64,000 bases of DNA from Streptomyces geranii (GTDB lineage Bacteria > Actinomycetota > Actinomycetes > Streptomycetales > Streptomycetaceae). Made by a program: the position numbers and the translations under genes. The notes beneath the pieces were generated by a model. That model was not told the DNA's origin, did not search any database, and saw only the letters and a program-made list of their open reading frames with translations. The stretch covers positions 1 through 64,000 of the forward strand of contig NZ_PJME01000029.1 in NCBI RefSeq assembly GCF_002954775.1, written 5' to 3'. Within the stretch, counting starts at the first letter, position 1; each line of letters starts with the position of its first letter. Positions 7,923 to 16,732 of this stretch are shown in pieces.

Positions 7923-8426
7923 ATGAGTGACATAGACGTACGGGAGAACCTGACCTACGAGGCGTTCGGCGTCGCCGTTCGTCAGCTCGCGCAGGCCGTC
8001 GCCGACGACGGGTACGAGCCCGACGTCGTCCTCAGCATCGCGCGCGGGGGTGTCTTCGTCGCCGGGGGGCTTGCTTATGCCCTTGACTGCAAGAACATTC
8101 ATCTTGTCAACGTCGAGTTCTATACCGGCGTAGGGACCACCCTCCCCATGCCCGTCATGCTCGCGCCCGTCCCGAACGCCATCGACTTCTCCGAGAAGAA
8201 GGTCCTCATCACCGACGACGTCGCCGACACCGGCAAGACGCTCAAGCTGGTGCGGGACTTCTGTCTGGGTGCCGTCGCCGAGGTGCGTTCCGCCGTCATC
8301 TACGAGAAGACCCAGTCCCTCGTGAAGTGCGAATACGTGTGGAAGCGCACCGACGACTGGATCAACTTCCCCTGGTCCGTCGAGCCCCCGGTCGTCCGTC
8401 GCGCGGGCCAGGTTCTCGACGCCTGA
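7923..8426 (+). CDS. phosphoribosyltransferase (type I PRTase fold)
   Basis: A 167-residue protein with the PRPP-binding signature VLITDDVADTGKT at about residues 98-110 and the upstream loop SIARGGVFVAGGLA. It belongs to the hypoxanthine/xanthine-guanine-type PRTases that form nucleoside monophosphates from free bases, but the base cannot be read from the sequence. It starts 5 bases after the dcd stop, so the two are co-transcribed, which suggests a nucleotide-salvage role (inference). A strong bidirectional terminator follows. Confidence 0.85.
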   Translation: MSDIDVRENLTYEAFGVAVRQLAQAVADDGYEPDVVLSIARGGVFVAGGLAYALDCKNIHLVNVEFYTGVGTTLPMPVMLAPVPNAIDFSEKKVLITDDVADTGKTLKLVRDFCLGAVAEVRSAVIYEKTQSLVKCEYVWKRTDDWINFPWSVEPPVVRRAGQVLDA

Positions 8427-8438
8427 CAGCGGACGCAG

Positions 8439-8480
8439 GTCGGGGGTACGAGGGCTCACGCACGCCCTCGTACCCCCGAC
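8439..8480. terminator. bidirectional terminator between the PRTase and Yip1 genes
   Basis: A 17-bp perfect inverted repeat built on CGGGGGTACGAGGGC with an 8-base loop lies between two convergent genes, so it can serve both strands. Confidence 0.8.
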
Positions 8481-8496
8481 CCCACTACTGCTCCTC

Positions 8497-9501
8497 CTAG
8501 AACGTCCCCAGCTTCACGATCGACAGCAGCGCGATCAGCTGGATCGCCGAAGCCCCCAGCGCCTTCGGCCACGGCAGGTCGTGGGAGCGGCGGATCATCA
8601 GGGTCAGCAGGACGCCCGCCGCCACCCAGGTCGCCCAGCCCAGGATCTGTACGAAGGGGGCGTCGCCGCCCGCGAACATCGCGACCAGGAGGCGGGGGGC
8701 GTCCGTGATGGACATGATCAGCATGGACAGGCCCACCGTCGGCTGCCAGGCGCCGTCGCCGCCCAGTTGGCGGGCCAGGGTGTGGGTGACCACGCCCAGG
8801 ACGAAGGCGCTCAGGACCATCGCCACGCCCGTCGTCAGCACGATCGGGATCGCGTTATTGAGGGTGGCGTTTATCGTGTCCTCGCGGGTGTCGTCGAACC
8901 CGAAGACGGCGATCAGGCCGTACAGGAACGTCACGACGAGGGCGGGCACCCACACCTGGTAGTCGCGCATCTGGAGGAACGTGCGGTCGGGCGATGTGAC
9001 GATGCCCTTCAGCAGTTCCTTCCAGCGCAGGCGCCGACCGGACGGCGGGGCCGCGGCGGAACCGGCGCGGTAGGTGTCGCCCTGGTTGTACGGGTCGTCG
9101 CCGGTCGTGAACGCCTGTGTGTGACCGGGGTTGTTGGCCGCGTACGGGTCCACGGGGCCGGTCGGACGACCCTGGGGGCCGTGTCCGTATCCGTGCCCGT
9201 GCTGACCGCCGTGTCCGCCGTGTCCGTCGTCGCCGAAGTACTCCGGCTCGCCGTGTCCCCCGGGTCCGTTGTAACCGCCGCTCGCGGTCGCCTGCGGCGG
9301 CCACTGCCGTCCCGCGCCGCCCGGGCCGCCGTACGACGGCTGTCCGCCACCGTACGGCTGCTGCTGAGGCGCGGACGGGTAGCCGTAGGACGGGGCGGAG
9401 CCCTGTGGGGGCTGCCCGTCGTACCGCTGCGGGTCTTGTTGCGGTCGCGCTTGCGGGGGGCGGTTGTCCCGGCCGCCGCGTCCGATCCTGAATCCAGCCA
9501 C
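8497..9501 (-). CDS. Yip1-domain integral membrane protein
   Basis: A 334-residue protein when read from GTG at 9501 (MAGFRIGRGG). The frame extends to ATG 9582, but that extension would run through a strong hairpin at 9536-9561, so the shorter form is preferred. Residues 10-145 are a disordered Gly/Pro/Gln/Tyr-rich cytoplasmic region. The C-terminal part from about 165 has five hydrophobic helices, e.g. VPALVVTFLYGLIAVFGF, IVLTTGVAMVLSAFVLGVVT, ILGWATWVAAGVLLTLMI. This is the Yip1 topology found in many actinobacterial proteins of unknown function. It is transcribed alone and converges with the dcd operon. Confidence 0.85.
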   Translation of the reverse strand: MAGFRIGRGGRDNRPPQARPQQDPQRYDGQPPQGSAPSYGYPSAPQQQPYGGGQPSYGGPGGAGRQWPPQATASGGYNGPGGHGEPEYFGDDGHGGHGGQHGHGYGHGPQGRPTGPVDPYAANNPGHTQAFTTGDDPYNQGDTYRAGSAAAPPSGRRLRWKELLKGIVTSPDRTFLQMRDYQVWVPALVVTFLYGLIAVFGFDDTREDTINATLNNAIPIVLTTGVAMVLSAFVLGVVTHTLARQLGGDGAWQPTVGLSMLIMSITDAPRLLVAMFAGGDAPFVQILGWATWVAAGVLLTLMIRRSHDLPWPKALGASAIQLIALLSIVKLGTF

Positions 9502-9535
9502 GTCATCGAACGTACCTGGTCCTGGCGAGCGGCGT

Positions 9536-9561
9536 GGGGGGCCCGGGGTTCCGGGCCCCCC
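9536..9561 (-). terminator. hairpin terminator after the first FG-GAP gene
   Basis: An 11-bp GC stem (GGGGGGCCCGG / CCGGGCCCCCC) with a 4-base loop lies 48 bases past the FG-GAP stop at 9610. Confidence 0.65.
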
Positions 9562-9609
9562 TTTGCTGCCGACCTGTGACATCCCCTAGGGGGACCGGAA
9601 CGGCCTCCC

Positions 9610-10995
9610 CTACGGGAGCATGCCGTCGATCAGGGTCTCCGGCACCGACGTCACGCCGGTCGTCCTGAGTCCCGTCGCCGAGCCCAGCAGCCGCACCGAA
9701 CCGTTGCCGCCGGACACGTACAGGTCGGCCTTGCCGTCGCCGTTCCCGTCGCGCAGGCGGAGCTTCGCGCCGAACATGTCGCCGTCGGTGACATTGCCCG
9801 GGATGCCCGTCGAGCTGCGGGCCAGCCACTGCGAGCCCGCCGTGGAGAGGCCCCCGGCGCGGCCGTACAGGACGTGGAAGCCGCCCGCGTACGGCTGGCC
9901 CGCGATCCGTTCGCCGTACGAGCCGATCGCGAGGTCGCGGTAGCCGTCGCCGTTGATGTCGCCGGCCGCGATGCTCGCGCCGAAGCGGTCGTCCGTCTCC
10001 GCGGTGTCCGCGATGCCCGCCGTGTTCTGGGTGAAGCGGGCGGACTTGGCGGGGCCGGCCGCCGCGCCGTACCAGACGCTGACCTCGCCCCGGTAGGACG
10101 AGAAGAGGGGCGTGCCGATGGCGATGTCGCCCTTGCCGTCCTTGTCGAAGTCGGCGATGACGCCGTCGCCGCCGCGCTGGCTCTCGCCGCCCGCGCTGTT
10201 CTTGCCCTCCAGGCGGAGCGTGCGGCCGGGGACCATCTTGCTGCCGCCCTTGAGGAACCAGGCGTCCGAGCCGATGGAGTTCTCGCCCACGACATCGCCG
10301 ATGGCGACCAGGTCGGTCTTGTTGTCGCCGGTCACATTGCCCGCGACCAGCGAGGTGACCTCGAAGTAGATGTTGTCCCGGTCGTAGGAGGTGATCGAAC
10401 CGGCCACGCCCGTACGGGAGATGGTGCCCAGGTAGACCCACGCCTTGCCGCTCGCGACGAGCGCCAGGTCCTTCTTGCCGTCCCCGTTGAAGTCGCCGAC
10501 CGCGAGGTCCGCGCCCATCCGGCCGTACGAGGTGTGTGTGCGCGAGGGGAGGTCCGTACCGCCGGAGAGGCCGGTGCGGCTGCCCCACAGGATGGTGACC
10601 GTGCCCGCGTTGAGGCGGCCGGCCAGGTCCTCGCCGGTGGCGGCGACGGCCAGGTCGCCGTAGCCGTCCGCGTTGAAGTCGGCGGCGGCTCTGACCTCGC
10701 CGAAGTTGTCGTCGGCCTCGTCGGAGCCGGGGACGCCGGCGGTGTTCTGGCTGACGTACTGGACCCTCGTGCCCGGCCCGTTCGCCGTGCCGAAGGTGAT
10801 CTTGACCGCGCCGCCCGGGGCCTCGTACTCGGCGCCGTAGGAGTACTCGGCGTAGTCGCGGTAGCCGTCGCCGTTGAAGTCGTCGGCGTACTTGGCGGCG
10901 GCGGCCGTGGCGGGGGTGCTCAGGGCGAGCGGCGCCAGGCCGGTGGCGAGCAGGGCGGTGGCGACGGCCGCGGTCGTGGTGATGCGTCTGCGCAT
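9610..10995 (-). CDS. secreted FG-GAP repeat protein (seven repeats)
   Basis: A 461-residue exported protein. Residues 1-33 are a Sec signal peptide (MRRRITTTAAVATALLATGL, then STPATAAAA). The mature part has seven DxDG-type calcium-binding motifs at regular spacing: DFNGDGYRD, DFNADGYGD, DFNGDGKKD, a degenerate TGDNKTD, DFDKDGKGD, DINGDGYRD and DGNGDGKAD. Seven repeats fit one integrin-alpha-like beta-propeller. Function is unknown; relatives are surface or secreted and may bind glycans or proteins. A conserved bipartite promoter lies at 11064-11095. It is one of three similar FG-GAP genes in a row on this strand. Confidence 0.88.
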   Translation of the reverse strand: MRRRITTTAAVATALLATGLAPLALSTPATAAAAKYADDFNGDGYRDYAEYSYGAEYEAPGGAVKITFGTANGPGTRVQYVSQNTAGVPGSDEADDNFGEVRAAADFNADGYGDLAVAATGEDLAGRLNAGTVTILWGSRTGLSGGTDLPSRTHTSYGRMGADLAVGDFNGDGKKDLALVASGKAWVYLGTISRTGVAGSITSYDRDNIYFEVTSLVAGNVTGDNKTDLVAIGDVVGENSIGSDAWFLKGGSKMVPGRTLRLEGKNSAGGESQRGGDGVIADFDKDGKGDIAIGTPLFSSYRGEVSVWYGAAAGPAKSARFTQNTAGIADTAETDDRFGASIAAGDINGDGYRDLAIGSYGERIAGQPYAGGFHVLYGRAGGLSTAGSQWLARSSTGIPGNVTDGDMFGAKLRLRDGNGDGKADLYVSGGNGSVRLLGSATGLRTTGVTSVPETLIDGMLP

Positions 10996-11063
10996 GGGTG
11001 AACTCCCCGTTTGGATTGATTTGCCTGGTTCATTTACGCGGTGGTCAGTCCGCGAGTACGGGG

Positions 11064-11095
11064 GAGACCCGCGGTGATGACCGAAGGTTGTACGG
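11064..11095 (-). promoter_or_regulatory. shared bipartite promoter, FG-GAP gene 9610-10995
   Basis: On the minus strand: CCGTACAACC, 15 bases, then GGGTCTC, about 69 bases before the start codon. The same arrangement recurs before five other secreted-protein genes here. The AAC in the upstream half and GTC in the downstream half fit an ECF-type sigma promoter; the sigma factor is unknown. Confidence 0.6.
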
Positions 11096-11147
11096 CGGTC
11101 ACGGAGCTGTTACATGGCCTCAGAGCTGTTACACGACCGAGGAGTTG

Positions 11148-12500
11148 TCACAGGAACTCCGAGGTGGAGAACGTCACCGACGGCTTCGCCGCCACCAGGC
11201 CGCCGTCCTTCGTCCCGGGGTACACGGCCACCTCGTCCCAGGTCTCGCCCCGGTACGTCCGCACCGCCAGGTCCGCCCGTCCGTCGCCGTCGAAGTCGCC
11301 GACCGTCAGGACGCGGGTCGTGCCGTGGGTGGGCGGGGCGACGGTGATCATGCCCTTCGCCGTGATGCCCGCCGCCGCGCTCGGTGCGCGGAACACCCTC
11401 AACCGCGAGCCGCTGGACACGAGTTCGTCGCGGCCGTCGCCGTCGAAGTCGCCGGTGTCGAGCATCGAGCCGGGGGAGGCGAGGGTGCCGGAGGTCGCGT
11501 CGGGGAGGTCGTAGCGCAGTGACGTTTCGCCCATCGCGCCGACCGCCGCGTCCAGGTCCCGTCCCTTGCCGAACCGGCCGAGGGCGACGTCGATGCCCTC
11601 GGGCAGCGCCGTCCCGGTGCGGGTCGGGCCGTCCGGGCCGCCGAGGACCACCGCCGACTCGGCGGTGCCGTCCACCGTACGGACGACCAGGTCGTCGTAT
11701 CCGTCGTGGTTGACGTCGGCCGCCGGGCCCGTCGGGACGTTGCCGGGGGCGGCGATCGGGGCACCGGCCCTGCTCGGGGTGCCCTTGCGGGTGAACGGGC
11801 CCCGCAGATAGCTGAGTTGCACGTCGGAGGCGTGCACGACCAGGTCCTGGGCGCCGTCGCCGTCGAAGTCGCCGCACACCGGCTGGTCGGGCCAGTCGTT
11901 CCCGGCGCGGGACCCCGCCGGGATCACGAGGGCGACCGCGCGGCCGGTGAGGCCCTGCGGGGAGCCGAAGAGGAGTTGGAGGGGTACCGGGGGCTGCCCC
12001 TGGCCGTCGTAGGGCGGGTCGGTCGACACGACCAGGTCGGTGAAGCCGTCGCCGTCGAGGTCGCAGGTCGCCTCCGCGTCGAAGACCGCCGGCAACTGGC
12101 CCTTCGTACGCGCCGCTTGGCGGGCCGGGGACAGCAACTGGCGGGCGCCTGGGACGAGTCCGGTCGGGGAGCCGTAGACGATGCCGATACCGGCGTCGTC
12201 GGTGTGGAGCTGGTCCTTGACCAGGTCGCCCAGGACCAGGTCGCGGTGGCCGTCGCCGTTGAAGTCGTCGGGGACCTTGCTGCCGTCGCCCTGCGGTATC
12301 GGGCGCTGGGCGGGGGCCTGGGCGACCTGGACGGGGGTCGGGTCGGCGGCTCCGCCGTCACTGGAGAGGGGGCCGCAGGCGGTGAGGGCCAGCAGGACGG
12401 CGCCGATGGCCGCCGACCCGGCGGTGACCGTCGTACCCGGACCGGCTCTTCGCACCCGCACCCGCACCCGCATCCGCACCCTGCACCTCGTCCGGATCAT
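11148..12500 (-). CDS. FG-GAP repeat lipoprotein
   Basis: About 450 residues from ATG 12500; the frame is open to 12581, but this ATG has GGGG just upstream. A strongly basic N-terminus encoded by a CGCACC repeat is followed by a hydrophobic segment and a lipobox (LLALTACG), so it should be a membrane-anchored lipoprotein. Seven propeller motifs follow: DFNGDGHRD, DLDGDGFTD, DFDGDGAQD, DVNHDGYDD, one degenerate repeat (FGKGRDLDAAVG), DFDGDGRDE and DFDGDGRAD. It lies between two secreted FG-GAP paralogues but lacks the shared bipartite promoter they have. Function unknown. Confidence 0.82.
   Translation of the reverse strand: MIRTRCRVRMRVRVRVRRAGPGTTVTAGSAAIGAVLLALTACGPLSSDGGAADPTPVQVAQAPAQRPIPQGDGSKVPDDFNGDGHRDLVLGDLVKDQLHTDDAGIGIVYGSPTGLVPGARQLLSPARQAARTKGQLPAVFDAEATCDLDGDGFTDLVVSTDPPYDGQGQPPVPLQLLFGSPQGLTGRAVALVIPAGSRAGNDWPDQPVCGDFDGDGAQDLVVHASDVQLSYLRGPFTRKGTPSRAGAPIAAPGNVPTGPAADVNHDGYDDLVVRTVDGTAESAVVLGGPDGPTRTGTALPEGIDVALGRFGKGRDLDAAVGAMGETSLRYDLPDATSGTLASPGSMLDTGDFDGDGRDELVSSGSRLRVFRAPSAAAGITAKGMITVAPPTHGTTRVLTVGDFDGDGRADLAVRTYRGETWDEVAVYPGTKDGGLVAAKPSVTFSTSEFL
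12451..12486. repeat. CGCACC hexamer repeat inside the FG-GAP lipoprotein gene
   Basis: About five to six imperfect copies of CGCACC encode alternating Arg/Val in the basic start of the signal sequence. It is a possible slippage site; it stays in frame. Confidence 0.6.
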
Positions 12501-12617
12501 TGACCCCATCGGCAACGACTGATCAATGATGCACGTGTTCGAGATGCGAAGACACCCCCGTGCCGGTGCGGAACGCGACACAGGGGTGTTCGAGGAGTGC
12601 GGTGGCCGGTACGGCGG

Positions 12618-14015
12618 TCAGTCGGCCAGTTCGGCTGCCATGAACGCCCTTGCGCCCAGGCCCAGTTGGGGGACCGTGAGGGTGCGGGAGCCGGTGCCCG
12701 TGGGGCCGGCCGAGGTGCCGGGGAGGAGGTGGAGGCGGCCACCCTCGTTGGCGGTGGCGATCAGCTCGGCGCGGCCGTCGCCGTTGAAGTCGCGCAGGAG
12801 GAGGGAGGCGCCGAGCCAGGCGTTGTCGGGGGAGACGTTCGGCAGGCCGGGGGTGGTGCGGTCGTACTGGCGGGAGTTGCGGCCGGTGAGGCCGGTGGAG
12901 CCGCCGCGCAGGACGGTGATCGAGCCGTCGGCCCAGTAGCTGGTGCCGATCGCCTCGGTGGGGGCGCCGACGGCCAGGTCGGGGTAGCCGTCGCCGTTGG
13001 TGTCGGCCGCCGAGACGTCGTACCCGAAGTTGTCGTTGTCCTCCACGCTGCCGGGGACGCCCGCCGTGTTCTGGGTGAGCGCGAGGAGCCTGCCCGAGGG
13101 TCCGGTGGCCGTGCCGGGCAGGACGCGGACCGTGCCGCCCCGGCCCGAGCGGGAGACGCCGATCGCGAGGTCGCCGTAGCCGTCGCGGTTGAAGTCGGCG
13201 ATCACGGCGCTGGAGCCGCTGAGGTCGGGGGTGGCGGGCAGGGTGCGCTTCCACGGCTTGGCGGGGCCGTTCCTGCCGCCCTTGTAGAACCAGACGCGGT
13301 TGCTGTTGGTGTCAACGTCGTAGCCGATGAGCGCGAAGTCGGCGGTGGCGTCCTTGGTGACCTTGCCCGCCACCACCAGCTCGGCCTTGATGTTCTCGCC
13401 GTCCCACGGGTCGAGGTTGGTGGCCTTGCCGCGCCCGCCCGCCTTGGTGAACGGGCCGCGCAGGAACCAGACGAAGTCGCCGTCCACGGACACGATGTCC
13501 AGTTGGCCGTCGGCGTTGAAGTCGCCGATCGCGGAGTCCAGGCCGAAGGTCTCTGCCTTGCTGCCCGGGGACGCGTAGATGCTGCCCTTCGTCAGGCCCG
13601 TCCTGGAGCCCCACAGGACGGTGAGCGTGCCGTGGCGGCCGGCGTGCAGTTCGCCGGGGGAACTGGCGACGATGTCGGCGTAGCCGTCCTTGTTCAGGTC
13701 GGCCGAGGTGACCTTCGTGCCGAAGCGGTCGTTCGCCTCGGCCACGCCGTCGATGCCGGGGCTGTTCTGGGTGATCACCGAGCGCTTGGCGGGGTTCGGT
13801 CCCGTCGCCGAGCCCCAGATGACGACGACGGCGCCCGCGTTCCGCTTCCCGGCCACGGTGGCGCTCTGGTCGCCGATGAGCAGGTCGGGGTGGCCGTCGC
13901 CGTTGAAGTCGTCCACGTACTTCGCCGGTGCGGCCGTGGCCGGGGCGCCGAGGGCGATCGGGCTCAGGGCGGCGGCGAGGAGGGCGGTGGTCAGGAGAGT
14001 GGCACGGGAACGCAA
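12618..14015 (-). CDS. secreted FG-GAP repeat protein (seven repeats)
   Basis: A 465-residue exported protein with a signal peptide (MRSRATLLTTALLAAALSPI, cleavage near APATAAPAK). The mature start KYVDDFNGDGHPD closely resembles that of the 9610-10995 protein (KYADDFNGDGYRD), so the two are recent paralogues. Seven repeats are visible: DFNGDGHPD, DLNKDGYAD, DFNADGQLD, a degenerate TKDATAD, DFNRDGYGD, DTNGDGYPD and DFNGDGRAE, consistent with one beta-propeller. The fourth repeat is degenerate in both paralogues. A copy of the bipartite promoter lies at 14054-14085, 39 bases before ATG 14015. Function unknown; extracellular. Confidence 0.88.
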   Translation of the reverse strand: MRSRATLLTTALLAAALSPIALGAPATAAPAKYVDDFNGDGHPDLLIGDQSATVAGKRNAGAVVVIWGSATGPNPAKRSVITQNSPGIDGVAEANDRFGTKVTSADLNKDGYADIVASSPGELHAGRHGTLTVLWGSRTGLTKGSIYASPGSKAETFGLDSAIGDFNADGQLDIVSVDGDFVWFLRGPFTKAGGRGKATNLDPWDGENIKAELVVAGKVTKDATADFALIGYDVDTNSNRVWFYKGGRNGPAKPWKRTLPATPDLSGSSAVIADFNRDGYGDLAIGVSRSGRGGTVRVLPGTATGPSGRLLALTQNTAGVPGSVEDNDNFGYDVSAADTNGDGYPDLAVGAPTEAIGTSYWADGSITVLRGGSTGLTGRNSRQYDRTTPGLPNVSPDNAWLGASLLLRDFNGDGRAELIATANEGGRLHLLPGTSAGPTGTGSRTLTVPQLGLGARAFMAAELAD

Positions 14016-14053
14016 GGGGGCTCCAAGGTCGCGGCGATCACCGGGGCGATGAG

Positions 14054-14085
14054 GAGACTTACGGCAAGTGGCAATGGTTGTACGG
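14054..14085 (-). promoter_or_regulatory. shared bipartite promoter, FG-GAP gene 12618-14015
   Basis: On the minus strand: CCGTACAACC, 15 bases, AAGTCTC. The spacing matches the copy before the 9610-10995 paralogue. Confidence 0.6.
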
Positions 14086-14135
14086 GGGTTCGATGAATGT
14101 GCGGGTGATGTGCGGTTGATGTGCGGGCGAACGTG

Positions 14136-14168
14136 AGCGGGGCCGACGCTTTCGGCGCCGGCCCCGCT
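14136..14168 (-). terminator. terminator after the Fe-S reductase gene
   Basis: A 10-bp stem (AGCGGGGCCG with its complement) with further inner pairing lies about 80 bases past the stop at 14246. The bases between contain short direct repeats of the type TTCAACAGCC / TTGAACAGC / TCGAACAGCC. Confidence 0.55.
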
Positions 14169-14245
14169 TCAACAACCTCGCTTCAACAGCCCTGGCCGAG
14201 CAGCCCTGTTTGAACAGCTCTGCTCGAACAGCCCCGCTCTCGGGG

Positions 14246-16528
14246 CTACTTCACCGGCTGCGGCTCCGGCGCGCTCTCCGCCTCGGCCTCGCCCGCCGGG
14301 GGCTCGTCCTCGTCCGGGACCGGCGTCTTCACCGACTCCAGGAGCAGCTGGGCGACGTCCACCACCGTGATGGACTCCTTCGCCTTGCCCTCGTTCTTCT
14401 TGCCGTTGACCGAGTCGGTCAGCATGACCAGGCAGAAGGGGCAGGCCGTCGACACGATGTCGGGGTTGAGGGAGAGGGCTTCGTCGACACGCTCGTTGTT
14501 GATGCGCTTGCCGATCCGCTCCTCCATCCACATCCGCGCGCCACCCGCGCCGCAGCAGAAGCCGCGTTCCTTGTGGCGGTGCATCTCCTGCTGGCGCAGG
14601 CCCGGGACGGCCGACATGATCTCGCGCGGGGGCGTGTAGATCTTGTTGTGGCGGCCCAGGTAGCAGGGGTCGTGGTAGGTGATGAGGCCCTCGACCGGGG
14701 TCACCGGGAGCAGCCTGCCCTCGTCGATGAGGCGCTGGAGCAGCTGGGTGTGGTGGACGGTCTCGTAGTCGCCGCCGAGCTGCGGGTACTCGTTGCCGAT
14801 GGTGTTGAGGCAGTGCGGGCAGGTGGCGACGATCTTCTTGGCCGCCCGGGGCTTCTTGGTCGACTCGTCCTCGTCGTCCTCGCCGAAGGCCAGGTTCAGC
14901 GCGGCCACGTTCTCCATGCCCAGTTCCTGGAACAGCGGCTCGTTGCCGAGGCGGCGGGCCGAGTCGCCGGTGCACTTCTCGTCGCCGCCCATGATCGCGA
15001 ACTTGACGCCCGCGATGTGGAGCAGCTCGGCGAACGCCTTGGTCGTCTTCTTCGCGCGGTCCTCCAGGGAGCCCGCGCAGCCGACCCAGTACAGGTACTC
15101 GACCTCGCTGAGGTCCTCGATGTCCCTGCCGACGACCGGCACCTCGAAGTCCAGCTCCTTGAGCCACTCCAGGCGCTGCTTCTTCGCCAGGCCCCAGGGG
15201 TTGCCCTTCTTCTCCAGGTTCTTGAGCATCGTCCCGGCCTCCGACGGGAACGCGCTCTCGATCATCACCTGGTAGCGCCGCATGTCGACGATGTGGTCGA
15301 CGTGCTCGATGTCCACCGGGCACTGCTCGACGCAGGCACCGCAGGTGGTGCAGGACCACAGGACGTCCGGGTCGATGACACCGTTCTCTTCGAGGGTGCC
15401 GATGAGGGGGCGCTCGGCCTCGGCGAGGGCGGCGGCCGGTACGTCCTTCAGCTGCTCCTCGGACGCCTTCTCGTTGCCCTCCATGTCCTTGCCGCCGCCC
15501 GCCAGCAGGTACGGCGCCTTGGCGTGGGCGTGGTCGCGCAGGGACATCATCAGCAGCTTGGGGGAGAGGGGCTTGCCGGTGTTCCAGGCGGGGCACTGCG
15601 ACTGGCAGCGACCGCACTCCGTACAGGTCGAGAAGTCGAGCAGGCCCTTCCAGGAGAACTGCTCCACCTGGCTGACGCCGAACACGTCGTCGTCGCCCGG
15701 GTCGGTGAAGTCGATCGGCTTGCCGCCGGACGTCATCGGCTGCAGGGCGCCCAGGGCGGTGCCGCCGGTGGCCTCGCGCTTGAACCAGATGTTCGGGAAG
15801 GCGAGGAAGCGGTGCCAGGCGACACCCATGTTGGTGTTCAGCGAGACGACGATCATCCACACGAACGACGTGCTGATCTTCACCATCGCGGTGAGGTAGA
15901 TCAGGTTCTGCAGCGTGCCGGTGCTCAGGCCCTTGAAGGCCAGGACGAGCGGGTACGAGGCGAAGTACGCGGCCTCGTAGTGCTCGACGTGGTGGATCGC
16001 GCCCTCCAGGCCGCGCAGGGTGTAGATCGCGAGGCCGATGGTGAGGATGACGTACTCGACGAAGTACGCCTGGCCCGCCTTGGAGCCCGCGAACCGGGAC
16101 TTGCGGCCGGGGCGCGAGGGCAGGTTCAGCAGGCGGATCACGATGAGCACGGCGATGCCGAGGATCGTCATCACGCCGATGAACTCGATGTACAGCTCGA
16201 ACGGCAGGAAGCCGCCGATGACCGGCAGCGTCCAGTCGGCGGAGAAGAGCTGGCCGAAGGCCTGGGCGAGGGTCGGCGGCAGCGTCAGGAAGCCGACCGC
16301 GACGAACCAGTGCGCGAAGCCGACGATGCCCCAGCGGTTCATCCGCGTATGGCCGAGGAACTCCTTCACCAGCGTCACACTGCGCTGGTAGGGGTTGTCC
16401 GTCCGGAGGCCGGCCGGGACCGGCTGGCCGAGTTTGAAGTACCGGACGAACTGACCGATGGCGCGTGCGAGCAGCGCGACGCCGATCACGGTCAGGACCA
16501 GCGACACGATGATCGCGGCGAGTTGCAT
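14246..16528 (-). CDS. membrane (Fe-S)-binding reductase, heterodisulfide-reductase-like
   Basis: A 760-residue redox protein. The N-terminal 270 residues hold about six membrane helices (MQLAAIIVSLVLTVIGVALL, then segments near 70-95, 105-135 and 155-220), resembling a NarI-type cytochrome module. Two [4Fe-4S] ferredoxin motifs follow: CTECGRCQSQCP near 301-312 and CTTCGACVEQCP near 390-402. The C-terminal part carries two cysteine-rich CCG-type domains, one ending in CCGAGGARMWMEE near 658. The layout matches HdrD/GlpC-like electron-transfer proteins conserved in actinobacteria. Donor and acceptor are unknown. The C-tail is acidic and Pro-rich. It is divergent from the MraY-like gene across 204 bases. 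Confidence 0.88.
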   Translation of the reverse strand: MQLAAIIVSLVLTVIGVALLARAIGQFVRYFKLGQPVPAGLRTDNPYQRSVTLVKEFLGHTRMNRWGIVGFAHWFVAVGFLTLPPTLAQAFGQLFSADWTLPVIGGFLPFELYIEFIGVMTILGIAVLIVIRLLNLPSRPGRKSRFAGSKAGQAYFVEYVILTIGLAIYTLRGLEGAIHHVEHYEAAYFASYPLVLAFKGLSTGTLQNLIYLTAMVKISTSFVWMIVVSLNTNMGVAWHRFLAFPNIWFKREATGGTALGALQPMTSGGKPIDFTDPGDDDVFGVSQVEQFSWKGLLDFSTCTECGRCQSQCPAWNTGKPLSPKLLMMSLRDHAHAKAPYLLAGGGKDMEGNEKASEEQLKDVPAAALAEAERPLIGTLEENGVIDPDVLWSCTTCGACVEQCPVDIEHVDHIVDMRRYQVMIESAFPSEAGTMLKNLEKKGNPWGLAKKQRLEWLKELDFEVPVVGRDIEDLSEVEYLYWVGCAGSLEDRAKKTTKAFAELLHIAGVKFAIMGGDEKCTGDSARRLGNEPLFQELGMENVAALNLAFGEDDEDESTKKPRAAKKIVATCPHCLNTIGNEYPQLGGDYETVHHTQLLQRLIDEGRLLPVTPVEGLITYHDPCYLGRHNKIYTPPREIMSAVPGLRQQEMHRHKERGFCCGAGGARMWMEERIGKRINNERVDEALSLNPDIVSTACPFCLVMLTDSVNGKKNEGKAKESITVVDVAQLLLESVKTPVPDEDEPPAGEAEAESAPEPQPVK

Positions 16529-16732
16529 GTCGGGGCTCCTCAGGCCTGCGAGCAGTATTACTAAGCGGTAACTTAGGCAGTCTGTCAGAGACTACCCACA
16601 TCTTCGCTCGCACTGTAGTCAGCGGCGGAGTGATCTGGATCGCTGAGGCTTACCTGAGTCGCAGATCAAATCCCATCATGGCAAATCGTGTTATTCGTAC
16701 AGAATTGTTACCGTTCCATCTAACGTGAGCCC

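Noticed and set aside
9502..9582. Longer N-terminus of the Yip1 protein
   Set aside because: It would be coded through an 11-bp GC hairpin that looks like a terminator; the GTG at 9501 gives a more usual start.
12451..12486. Possible CRISPR or regulatory repeat
   Set aside because: Short contiguous hexamers without spacers, inside a coding signal sequence.
11148..12617. Bipartite promoter before the FG-GAP lipoprotein
   Set aside because: Neither GTACAAC nor a spaced GRGTC is present upstream of 12500, so it is not counted among the six.
14210..16564. 784-residue open frame on the + strand
   Set aside because: It is the exact antisense of the Fe-S reductase, is dominated by Arg/Gly/Ala/Asp from codon bias, and has no domain or ribosome-binding site.
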